A stretch of 9,729 nucleotides of DNA. Source: a bacterium. Its GTDB lineage: Bacteria; UBA9089; CG2-30-40-21; SBAY01. Location of the stretch: NCBI GenBank assembly GCA_040757115.1, contig JBFLYA010000139.1, forward strand, positions 1-9,729, read 5' to 3'. The position numbers and the translations under genes were made by a program. The notes below the pieces were generated by a model. The model searched no databases and was not told the DNA's origin. It saw nothing but the letters and a program-made list of their open reading frames with translations. Below are positions 1 through 6,156 of this stretch, in pieces (position 1 is the first letter of the stretch; each line of letters starts with the position of its first letter).

Positions 1-2
1 GC

Positions 3-164
3 CAGCAGTGTTTGTCACGAAGAATTGAAAACATTACTGAGATGAAAAGAGAAGTAGCGGCTTGGGAATCAGAAAGAAATGATGCAGGGGCTAAAGTGGA
101 TTGGCAATTTACGACCCCAGATGCAAGAATTAAACTGAAACGACTTTATCCATCAATTAAGTAG
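3..164 (+). CDS. IS630-family transposase, C-terminal fragment
   Basis: This is the 3' end of a reading frame that enters from the left edge; 53 codons remain before a TAG stop. The fragment ends with residues like REVAAWESERN, then VDWQFTTPDARIKLKRLYP. That pattern is typical of the extreme C-terminus of IS630-family DDE transposases, where a conserved WxFTTxDARIKLKxLYP ending follows the last catalytic acid. The catalytic DDE residues lie outside the window, so I cannot say whether the full gene is intact. No coding continues after the stop. IS630 elements usually end with a terminal inverted repeat soon after the gene and insert at TA, but with only one end visible I cannot define the repeat. 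The family call rests on remembered family sequence and is fairly firm; activity is unknown. Confidence 0.8.
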   Translation, partial: QQCLSRRIENITEMKREVAAWESERNDAGAKVDWQFTTPDARIKLKRLYPSIK

Positions 165-251
165 CGACAGAGCACTAGCATAAAGGTTAAAATAGTGTAT
201 AGGGTTCTGCAAAATAGGATTTGAGGGAGACAACAAATAAATATTAAATAT

Positions 252-417
252 CAAAATGCAAAATTACAAATCAAATTTCAAAGAGGAAGTAGCAGGGTTT
301 CTCAAAGAGTTGGAGGAATATAGTTGATAGTAGATAGTTGATAGTTGAAGGACTATAAACCATAAACTATAAACCATAAACTATCAACTATAAACTATAA
401 ACGAGTTTTGCATTTTG
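252..417. repeat. Heptamer hairpin array bounded by 12-bp inverted repeats
   Basis: The perfect inverted pair CAAAATGCAAAA (252-263) and its reverse complement (406-417) bounds this segment. Inside, 322-402 is built from 7-bp units. Four units of the type AGTTGAT/AGTAGAT (322-349) are followed by GG and then seven units of the reverse-complement type ACTATAA/ACCATAA/ACTATCA (352-400). The two halves can pair; for example the 13 bases 319-331 are the exact reverse complement of 380-392. The result is a long AT-rich hairpin with a 7-bp internal period. The same core recurs at 3951-4019, sharing the 13-mer AACTATCAACTAT (379-391 and 3996-4008). It resembles short tandem heptamer repeats known from cyanobacteria and other AT-rich genomes; I cannot tell whether it moves or simply expands by slippage. 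Confidence 0.85.
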
Positions 418-524
418 CTCTTTGGAGGAAATCCCTTTTGGACACCAAATCTGCATAGATTTCACTATTAGAGTTATTTTTCAGACACCACCGAAATCCG
501 AACCCCGAACCCCTATTTTCAAGA

Positions 525-531
525 GAAAGGA
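525..531 (+). promoter_or_regulatory. Ribosome binding site supporting the GTG start at 542
   Basis: GAAAGGA lies 10 bases before a GTG codon at 542 that is in frame with the M16 peptidase. This supports 542 as the start rather than the TTG at 422, which has no upstream Shine-Dalgarno sequence. Confidence 0.6.
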
Positions 532-541
532 TAGTATCACC

Positions 542-1798
542 GTGTATCATAAAGAAATACTTCCAAACGGCATCAGGATAGTTATTGAAGAAATACCTGA
601 TGTCCGTTCTGTATGTATCGGTGTGTGGGTCAGTGTTGGCTCACGGGATGAGAAAGCCGAAGAGAATGGTATTTCCCATTTTCTTGAGCATATGATTTTC
701 AAAGGCACAAAGTCAAAAACCGCTTTACAGATTGCTCAAATAATGGATTCTATGGGTGGACATATCGACGCCGCTACAGGCCGAGAACACACCTGTTACT
801 ATGCTAAAATCCTGGATAAACATCTTCCAAAGACAATAGACCTGCTGGCAGATATATTTTTTAATTCTCTATTTAGCCCGGTTGAGATAGAAAAAGAAAA
901 ACAGGTGATTATCGAAGAAATAAAGATGTATGAAGACACCCCGGATGATTTAATTCATGACATATTTATTCAAACCATCTGGGATAACCATCCATTAGGA
1001 CAACCCATCTGGGGCAATGTCGAGGTTATTAAAAATATAACTCAAAAAAAACTAATCAACTTCTGGAATTCTCGTTATACCCCTGATGAAATACTTATTG
1101 CCGTCGCAGGACATATTCAGAGAGATGCGGTTATTGAGCAATTATTCAAAGCCTTTAGCCATCATCGCGGTCTAAAGTGGCGCACGAGTTTAAATAATAT
1201 TCCAGAATTTCGAGCGTGTTCAGTTTGCCAATTTCGTGAATTGGAACAAGTCCACCTATGTCTGGGAACTCGTGGACTCCCATCGACACACAAAGATAGA
1301 TTTGTCCTGAGGGTTTTGAGTACTATTTTAGGCATGGGGATGAGTTCAAGGTTATTTCAAAAAATTCGGGAAGAAAATGCTTTAGCTTATAATGTTCATG
1401 CCTATCCCGCCTCTTATAAAAATGGCGGGGCTTTAGTCGTCTATGTGGGTGTCAATCCTAAAAATTATAAAGAAGCCACAAAGATAATCCTGAATGAATT
1501 CAATGAATTGAAAAACAAATTAGTTGAGGAAGAGGAATTGATTAATGCAAAGGAAAAACTTAAAGGGGCAATTTGTTTAAACGCAGAAGATACCGCTTAT
1601 CGAATGAGTCGGCTGGCAGAACAAGAAATTCATTTCAACAGATTTTTTAGTATTGATGAGACATTAGAGTTAATTGATAAAGTTCAGTTAATGGATATCC
1701 AAAGGATTGCTCAGGATTTATTTAAGAGTGAATATCTATGTCTGACGACTATTGGTCCCTTGAGTGAACGAAAGGGGAAAATAATGTTAGAATGTTAA
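542..1798 (+). CDS. M16 family zinc metallopeptidase (processing-peptidase-like)
   Basis: A zinc-dependent endopeptidase of the M16B, mitochondrial-processing-peptidase-like type, 418 residues from the GTG start, matching the usual bacterial length of about 410-420. The inverted zinc motif HxxEH is present as HFLEH at residues 46-50, and the third ligand is expected in the EE pair at 125-126 within a VIIEEIKMYEDTPDD-like segment. The C-terminal half carries the family's SSRLFQKIREENALAYNV segment, so both homologous halves are present and nothing is missing. No signal peptide is visible, which fits cytoplasmic relatives such as B. subtilis YmxG/MlpA. The start at 542 is preferred because it has a ribosome binding site and the protein begins there with the typical short lead into LPNGIRIVIEE. 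It ends 12 bases before ftsK, so the two are probably co-transcribed. Substrate is unknown. In many bacteria the gene follows pnp; here a transposase remnant and repeats lie upstream instead. Confidence 0.92.
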   Translation: MYHKEILPNGIRIVIEEIPDVRSVCIGVWVSVGSRDEKAEENGISHFLEHMIFKGTKSKTALQIAQIMDSMGGHIDAATGREHTCYYAKILDKHLPKTIDLLADIFFNSLFSPVEIEKEKQVIIEEIKMYEDTPDDLIHDIFIQTIWDNHPLGQPIWGNVEVIKNITQKKLINFWNSRYTPDEILIAVAGHIQRDAVIEQLFKAFSHHRGLKWRTSLNNIPEFRACSVCQFRELEQVHLCLGTRGLPSTHKDRFVLRVLSTILGMGMSSRLFQKIREENALAYNVHAYPASYKNGGALVVYVGVNPKNYKEATKIILNEFNELKNKLVEEEELINAKEKLKGAICLNAEDTAYRMSRLAEQEIHFNRFFSIDETLELIDKVQLMDIQRIAQDLFKSEYLCLTTIGPLSERKGKIMLEC

Positions 1799-1810
1799 GA
1801 GAGTGAATTA

Positions 1811-3892
1811 ATGAAAGAGCAACAAACTTCTGAATTTAAAATTATTAATGAAGTCGTAGGGATAGCCATCTTAGGATTGGCTCTTTTAATTTTAGTAAGT
1901 TTAATTGCAACTGACTACGCGGGAGGTATAGGAAGTTGGATTGCTAATTCTTTACAAGATTCCTTTGGTCTGGGGGTATATCTTTTACCAGTTATTTTAT
2001 GTATCTTTGGAGTCAGGAGATTTAAAGGAAAATTAGAAGGGTCATTTATTCGGGGACTGGGTGGATTATTGTTGTTAATTTCCACCTCGACATTTGCTTC
2101 TTTCTTTTATGATATCTGGATAGAAATTAATGGCGGCTATATCGGTATTGCCATTTCTGAATTGTTAAAAGAGTGGTTTGGTCCAGGAGCAGTGGTTATC
2201 AATTTTACATTCTTTGCCTTAGGATTTATACTTCTTACGGAATCTTCACTTATTCCGCCCCTTGTTGGAATAAAAAAAGTATTTCTTTTCCCGATAAGAT
2301 TTTTTACCTCAGAAAAAGCGGAATCTGTGATTAAAGAAGAACAAGAAATTCCTAAAAGAAAAACAGATATTAAAGAAAAACCACCTGCAACCCCACGAAT
2401 TATTTTACCAAAGGTTATTACTCCCGCATCTATGTCGTCACAAGAGGTTAATAGGGAAGAAATTACAGCGGCATCTTCATATCAACCTCCTCCATTGGGA
2501 ATACTTAATGATTCTCTGCCACCATCAGAAAAAGACTTAAAAGATGATTTATTACTTATTTCTGGACTTCTTGAGGATACATTAGCGGATTTTGGGATTG
2601 AGGCTAAGGTTGTTCAGGTCAATCGAGGTCCTGCGGTTACCAGTTTTGAGGTTCAGCCCGCCGCGGGTGTTAAAGTAAGTAGTGTTGTTGGGCTTTCTAA
2701 TGACCTGGCTCTGGCTCTGGCTGCACCAAGTATCCGCATAGAAGCACCAATACCCGGCAAACAAGTCATTGGCATCGAAGTGCCAAATCGTAAGGCAACA
2801 CCTGTCTGTATAAAAGAGGTATTATCAACTGATGTCTTCATTAATTGTGCATCTCCTCTTACAATTGCTTTAGGAAAGGATATTTTTGGGAAACCTGTGA
2901 TAGCCGATTTAGTCGAAATGCCACATCTGTTAATCGCTGGAGCAACTGGCTCAGGCAAAAGTGTCTGTATCAATGCCGTTATTACCAGTATTTTATATAA
3001 AACCTCTCCTTATAAAGTAAAATTTATTATGATAGATCCAAAACGAGTTGAATTAACTATTTATAATGGTATTCCACATCTTTTATTTCCGGTTATCGTT
3101 AATGCCAAAGAATCTATTCGTGTGTTAACCTGGTTAGAAAAAGAAATGGAAACAAGATATGAACGACTTGCCGCTGTAGGAGCAAGAGATATTGAAAGTT
3201 ATAATCAAAAAATGAAATTAGACCCGGAAAATAATCTCCATTACATCATCACGGTTATAGATGAATTGGCAGATTTAATGACAGGTCCATCACAAAAAAA
3301 TTGTGAAGGCTCGATAACTAAACTTTCTCAAATGGCAAGAGCAGTTGGTATTCATTTAGTTTTAGCCACACAAAGACCGTCAGTGGATATTATTACCGGT
3401 GTGATTAAGGCAAATTTTCCATCCCGAATAGCCTTTCAGGTATTTTCTAAAGTTGACTCAAGAACTATATTGGATGTAATGGGGGCGGAGAAACTTCTCG
3501 GTAAAGGAGATATGCTCTTTTTACCTGCTGGAGCACCTAAACCTACTCGTATTCAAGGGTCTTATGTTACAGATACAGAGGTAGAAAAAATTGTTGAATT
3601 TATTAAAAATCAGAAGATTCAACTCCCTACCCAACAAATTGATTTAAAAACAGAAATGGAAACAGAAGTTGAGGATGAAGAAGAAGATAATGATGATGAG
3701 TTCTACAATGAAGCACTTCAGATAATTGCTCGAGTCGGTTATGCCTCTACTTCAATGTTACAACGTAAATTAAAGATTGGTTATAATCGGGCGGCAAGAT
3801 TAATCGAGATGATGGAACAGGATGGCTATGTCGGACCACCAGATGGAAGTAAACCACGACCGGTATATGTTACCGCCGAAGACCTGAAGTAA
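1811..3892 (+). CDS. ftsK: DNA translocase FtsK/SpoIIIE
   Basis: A 693-residue septal DNA pump that clears chromosome ends from the division plane and, in well-studied species, activates XerCD recombination at dif. The N-terminus has about four membrane helices (roughly 15-33, 52-68, 80-100 and 126-143). A variable, charged and proline-rich linker (about 165-240) follows, then the motor. The alpha/beta motor shows a Walker A GATGSGKS at 377-384, the FIMIDPKRVELTIYNGIPHLL region from 405, and Walker B in TVIDELADLM (481-490, acidic pair D484-E485). LATQRPSVDIITGVIKANFPSR (518-539) is also diagnostic. An acidic stretch (615-630) leads to the C-terminal winged-helix gamma domain (about 628-690, with MLQRKLKIGYNRAARLIEMME), which reads KOPS/SRS-type orienting sequences. 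The length is typical of the compact SpoIIIE form rather than the long E. coli protein. The ribosome binding site is weak (AGAGAG-like), consistent with translation following the adjacent M16 gene. All key motifs are intact. Confidence 0.97.
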   Translation: MKEQQTSEFKIINEVVGIAILGLALLILVSLIATDYAGGIGSWIANSLQDSFGLGVYLLPVILCIFGVRRFKGKLEGSFIRGLGGLLLLISTSTFASFFYDIWIEINGGYIGIAISELLKEWFGPGAVVINFTFFALGFILLTESSLIPPLVGIKKVFLFPIRFFTSEKAESVIKEEQEIPKRKTDIKEKPPATPRIILPKVITPASMSSQEVNREEITAASSYQPPPLGILNDSLPPSEKDLKDDLLLISGLLEDTLADFGIEAKVVQVNRGPAVTSFEVQPAAGVKVSSVVGLSNDLALALAAPSIRIEAPIPGKQVIGIEVPNRKATPVCIKEVLSTDVFINCASPLTIALGKDIFGKPVIADLVEMPHLLIAGATGSGKSVCINAVITSILYKTSPYKVKFIMIDPKRVELTIYNGIPHLLFPVIVNAKESIRVLTWLEKEMETRYERLAAVGARDIESYNQKMKLDPENNLHYIITVIDELADLMTGPSQKNCEGSITKLSQMARAVGIHLVLATQRPSVDIITGVIKANFPSRIAFQVFSKVDSRTILDVMGAEKLLGKGDMLFLPAGAPKPTRIQGSYVTDTEVEKIVEFIKNQKIQLPTQQIDLKTEMETEVEDEEEDNDDEFYNEALQIIARVGYASTSMLQRKLKIGYNRAARLIEMMEQDGYVGPPDGSKPRPVYVTAEDLK

Positions 3893-3894
3893 AC

Positions 3895-4080
3895 TGGTAA
3901 TTATAGTAGTTATTAACAAAAATTTCTCATAGAACAGATATAGCAACATGGTTGATAGTTTATAGTTTATAGTTTCATAGACTATCAACCCCATCAACTA
4001 TCAACTATCAACCATCAACAATACTAATGTGAACTTTTGGTTAATACTTACTATAGTAACTATTTAACCAATTACCAATA
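3895..4080. repeat. Nested foldback repeat filling the ftsK-rodZ spacer
   Basis: Nearly all of this spacer is self-complementary on two levels. The outer arms are 3903-3922 and 4035-4054, which match as inverted copies at 17 of 20 positions. They are flanked by TGGTAATT (3895-3902) and its reverse complement (4070-4077). Between the arms lies a heptamer hairpin (3951-4019): forward units GTTGATA and GTTTATA, then reverse-type units ACTATCA and ACCATCA. The right arm also shows a 7-bp rhythm (AGTAACT, ATTTAAC, CAATTAC). The inner core is shared with 322-402 and the TGGTAATT element with 6078-6085. Lying between two same-strand genes, it could fold in the transcript and partly separate ftsK from rodZ expression. 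That is inference; there is no clear T-run as in an intrinsic terminator. Confidence 0.8.
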
Positions 4081-4082
4081 AT

Positions 4083-4087
4083 GAGGA
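4083..4087 (+). promoter_or_regulatory. Ribosome binding site of the RodZ-like gene
   Basis: GAGGA ends four bases before the ATG at 4092, close but usable. It falls just outside the foldback repeat, so the repeat element stops immediately short of the translation signal. Confidence 0.6.
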
Positions 4088-4091
4088 TAAA

Positions 4092-5012
4092 ATGAGTAAT
4101 AAAGTTGGTGAAATTTTAAGAAAAAGACGCGAATTAGAATCAATGCCATTAGAAGATGTTGAGACACAAACAATGATTGCCAAGAAATATATAATCGCAT
4201 TAGAAACTGGTGATTACGATACCTTCCCAGGAAAAGTCTATGCGAAAGGGTTCTTGCGCAATTACGCTAATTTCATTGGATTTAGTGAAAAGGAAATAAA
4301 TGATTTATCCTCACAATATGATTTAGAATGGCAAGAAGCCCATTTTGACCATTCATTATCAGTAACAAAAACGGATGAAAAACGACCTTCGGCTTTAAAA
4401 ACTAATAGGTTCCTCTATATGATTATATTTATATTAGTCATATGTTTTTCTGGATTTTTAATCTTTTATTTTATAAAACAAAAAAATCTACATCAAGAAG
4501 TAACCCTTGCCCCTGGTAAATTATTAGAAGAAAATATGTTCAAACCAGAAGATATTGTAAAAAAGATAGAAAGTGTTAAAGAAAATGAGGAAAAACAATC
4601 AATGAATAATTATAAAGAGGAAGAAGAGGTTATCTTAGAGGCATTTGCCGATGAGAAAGTTTGGTTGTATGCGACGATTGATGGTAAAAAAAAGCATGAG
4701 ATTCTTTTAGCACCAGAGCAAACGGTAAAATGGCGTGCCCAAAAAGAGATATTTTTAACGATTGGAAATGCTGGCGGAGTAGTATTCAAATTGAACGATG
4801 AATATAAAGGTGCATTAGGGAAAAAAGGAGAGGTGAAAAAAATATTAGTTACTGCTAAAGGTTTTGACTTCATAAAAACTCAGCAGGCGATTATCCCCCA
4901 AAAAGAAGAACCAATAAGCACCTCTTCTGTGACCTCCATTGGCACTACTTCACCACCACCAGTACCACCACCAGTCCCTGAAAATCCACCGATTTTGATG
5001 CCAACAGAATAG
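4092..5012 (+). CDS. rodZ: RodZ-like HTH and transmembrane cell-shape protein
   Basis: A 306-residue bitopic membrane protein of the RodZ type, which links the MreB cytoskeleton to the cell-wall elongation machinery. Residues 1-75 form the cytoplasmic helix-turn-helix (HTH_25) domain, with the family hallmark GEILRKRRE at 6-14 and ALETGDYDTFPGKVYAKGFLRNYA at 36-59. A linker leads to a single membrane helix at about 107-128 (FLYMIIFILVICFSGFLIFY). A lysine/glutamate-rich, probably coiled segment (130-180) comes next. An extracytoplasmic beta domain of the DUF4115 type (about 183-258) follows, recognisable from VWLYATIDG, LLAPEQTVKWRAQKEIFLTIGNAGGV and the GKKGEVKKILV ending. The protein finishes in a short proline- and serine-rich tail (275-304). 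The domain order is complete and standard. It follows ftsK on the same strand across a repeat-filled spacer. The family assignment is firm; the MreB role is known from relatives, not shown here. Confidence 0.92.
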   Translation: MSNKVGEILRKRRELESMPLEDVETQTMIAKKYIIALETGDYDTFPGKVYAKGFLRNYANFIGFSEKEINDLSSQYDLEWQEAHFDHSLSVTKTDEKRPSALKTNRFLYMIIFILVICFSGFLIFYFIKQKNLHQEVTLAPGKLLEENMFKPEDIVKKIESVKENEEKQSMNNYKEEEEVILEAFADEKVWLYATIDGKKKHEILLAPEQTVKWRAQKEIFLTIGNAGGVVFKLNDEYKGALGKKGEVKKILVTAKGFDFIKTQQAIIPQKEEPISTSSVTSIGTTSPPPVPPPVPENPPILMPTE

Positions 5013-5133
5013 ATGTAACCATTTGTTGTGCTAATACTCGTATGCATACTTTTAAGATCTAAAACTTGCCTATCCCCTTGATTATTAAAAGGTTATCCCT
5101 TCTTTATAAGCTCTTTTTGAGGGGAAGTTCCGA

Positions 5134-6042
5134 TTAAAATCTTACTAAAAGGCAGTAGCGATGGGTTTTACCTAAATCTCCATACGGAACATAGGCATAG
5201 TCTAATTGTAAGGTGCGGAGTGCAAAGCCTATGCCTAAAGTTACCCCTGAGCCTTCATCTATCCCCGAGTTGTAGCCACCTCTTAATGCAACAGTTGAGG
5301 TCAGCCAGTATTCGGTACCTAAATTTAGCCTCAAGTCATTATCAACTGGCTTATTAATGTCCAGAAGAAGAATGAGTCTATCATCCATAGCCTTATAGGC
5401 AGTACCTAACTTGACATTTAATGGTAAGTTATCTCCTTCATTAATAAACTTTACCTTTGAGCCTAAATTCTGTAATGCGCCTCCAATTAACAGATTTTCT
5501 AGCGGTGTTCTGGACAAAAAGCCAACATCTACAGCAAAGCTATTAGCCTTTTCATTATCAATCTTTAATGAAATTGCTTTTATACTTGCTCCAAGAGATA
5601 GCTCCTCCGAGAGTTTCCAGCCGTAAGCCGCAGTAACTACCATATCTTTTGCCTCAAAATCACCTTCTTCTATCCCATTAGTGTTAAGCTTTTTCATATC
5701 TCCTGAGCCTAAATACATCATACTCAAGCCCAAAGCTCTATCATTAGCCAGTGGTTGTGCATAGCCTGCAAATCCGTAGTTTATCTCTTTGAGCCAATCA
5801 GAGTGCATAAAGCAAAACTCTTTTTCTTTTAAGTTTGCCAATCCTGCTGGATTCCAATAAATAGCAGTTACATCATCTGCTAATGCACCAAATGCCTCAC
5901 TCATAGCCGCAGGTCGAGCACCAACACTTAGTTTAAGCACCTGGGCTCCTGTTGAACCTTTTTTAGCTCCTTCTACTCCCACACTGTTTAAAGCTAAAAC
6001 AATCCCTAAACTTACCAATACCTTTAATACATTCTTACACAT
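5134..6042 (-). CDS. PorV/PorQ family outer-membrane beta-barrel protein
   Basis: A 302-residue predicted outer-membrane barrel of the PorV/PorQ (UPF0164) family. A signal peptide spans about residues 1-26, with cleavage likely after VEGA. The family signature GARPAAMSEAFGALADD (41-57) is followed by VTAIYWNPAGLA (58-69). The remainder alternates polar and hydrophobic residues as in amphipathic strands, and the chain ends in LLVRF, with the terminal phenylalanine typical of proteins inserted by the BAM machinery. In Bacteroidota PorV is the outer-membrane shuttle of the type IX secretion system, binding the C-terminal domain of cargo and passing it to PorU. In candidate phyla the family is broader and the role less certain. 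The gene lies 114 bases downstream of a large protein with a matching type of C-terminal domain, which supports a secretion or surface-attachment role. The ATG is set by a strong ribosome binding site at 6051-6060. It converges on rodZ with a 121-base gap. Confidence 0.88.
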   Translation of the reverse strand: MCKNVLKVLVSLGIVLALNSVGVEGAKKGSTGAQVLKLSVGARPAAMSEAFGALADDVTAIYWNPAGLANLKEKEFCFMHSDWLKEINYGFAGYAQPLANDRALGLSMMYLGSGDMKKLNTNGIEEGDFEAKDMVVTAAYGWKLSEELSLGASIKAISLKIDNEKANSFAVDVGFLSRTPLENLLIGGALQNLGSKVKFINEGDNLPLNVKLGTAYKAMDDRLILLLDINKPVDNDLRLNLGTEYWLTSTVALRGGYNSGIDEGSGVTLGIGFALRTLQLDYAYVPYGDLGKTHRYCLLVRF

Positions 6043-6050
6043 TTTAATCT

Positions 6051-6060
6051 ACCTCCTTTA
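6051..6060 (-). promoter_or_regulatory. Strong ribosome binding site of the PorV/PorQ-like gene
   Basis: Read on the minus strand this is TAAAGGAGGT, close to a full anti-Shine-Dalgarno match, about 8 bases before the ATG at 6042. It fixes the start and implies good translation even if the gene is co-transcribed with the large upstream gene. Confidence 0.8.
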
Positions 6061-6067
6061 ATTCGGT

Positions 6068-6103
6068 GATTGGTAAATGGTAATTAGCCAGTTACCAGTT
6101 ATC
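6068..6103. repeat. Short 7-bp-periodic imperfect palindrome
   Basis: Five consecutive 7-bp units can be read: ATTGGTA, AATGGTA, ATTAGCC, AGTTACC, AGTTATC (6069-6103). The first two are roughly the reverse complement of the last two, so the element can fold on itself. It contains TGGTAATT (6078-6085), the same octamer that flanks the foldback at 3895-3902 and, inverted, at 4070-4077. It is therefore probably a shorter member of the same intergenic family. It lies between the two minus-strand genes, just upstream of the PorV-like gene's ribosome binding site. Confidence 0.6.
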
Positions 6104-6130
6104 ATTGTCGTTTGTGTCTTCTTGAGGCAT
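6092..6130 (-). CDS. Possible 12-codon micro-ORF with a good ribosome binding site
   Basis: On the minus strand, ATG at 6130 opens a 12-residue frame reading MPQEDTNDNDNW before TAA. It sits between the large secreted protein and the PorV-like gene. A purine-rich stretch at 6141-6152 (GGAGGAAAGGAG on the minus strand) places GGAG 10 bases before the ATG, a normal distance. The last four codons and the stop lie inside the heptamer palindrome at 6068-6103. It may be a leader peptide, the stump of a gene broken by the repeat, or chance. There is no family resemblance and no proof of expression. Confidence 0.25.
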   Translation of the reverse strand: MPQEDTNDNDNW

Positions 6131-6140
6131 GTATGTGTTT

Positions 6141-6152
6141 CTCCTTTCCTCC
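6141..6152 (-). promoter_or_regulatory. Double Shine-Dalgarno-like stretch ahead of the micro-ORF
   Basis: The minus strand reads GGAGGAAAGGAG, two overlapping ribosome-binding-type motifs a few bases after the stop of the large gene. The only start codon at a suitable distance is the ATG at 6130, so this site either serves that micro-ORF or is orphaned. Confidence 0.4.
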
Positions 6153-6156
6153 ACAC

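Larger units (their letters stand above)
165..541. other. Gene-free spacer between transposase fragment and M16 peptidase gene
   Basis: This 377-base stretch holds no convincing gene. Its first part should include the end of the IS630-type element, though I could not identify the terminal repeat. The middle (252-417) is a heptamer hairpin array flanked by a 12-bp inverted repeat, described separately. From 422 an open frame runs into the M16 gene, but its first 40 codons look non-coding. They are rich in proline, arginine and lysine without family resemblance, and the TTG at 422 has no upstream ribosome binding site. A GGAGGAA at 424-430 resembles a Shine-Dalgarno sequence but has no usable start codon at the right distance. 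No promoter can be assigned with confidence. Confidence 0.6.

Noticed and set aside
422-541. N-terminal extension of the M16 peptidase from TTG at 422
   Set aside because: The 40 extra residues have no family resemblance, the TTG lacks an upstream ribosome binding site, and GTG at 542 has one and gives the normal family length.
2653-2973. Minus-strand reading frame of 106 codons within ftsK
   Set aside because: It is the antisense shadow of the conserved FtsK motor domain and has no family resemblance or ribosome binding site.
5073-5125. Intrinsic terminator between the convergent rodZ-like and PorV-like genes
   Set aside because: TCCCCT (5073-5078) and AGGGGA (5120-5125) can pair, but the stem is only six bases, the loop is over 40 bases, and no T-run follows properly on either strand.
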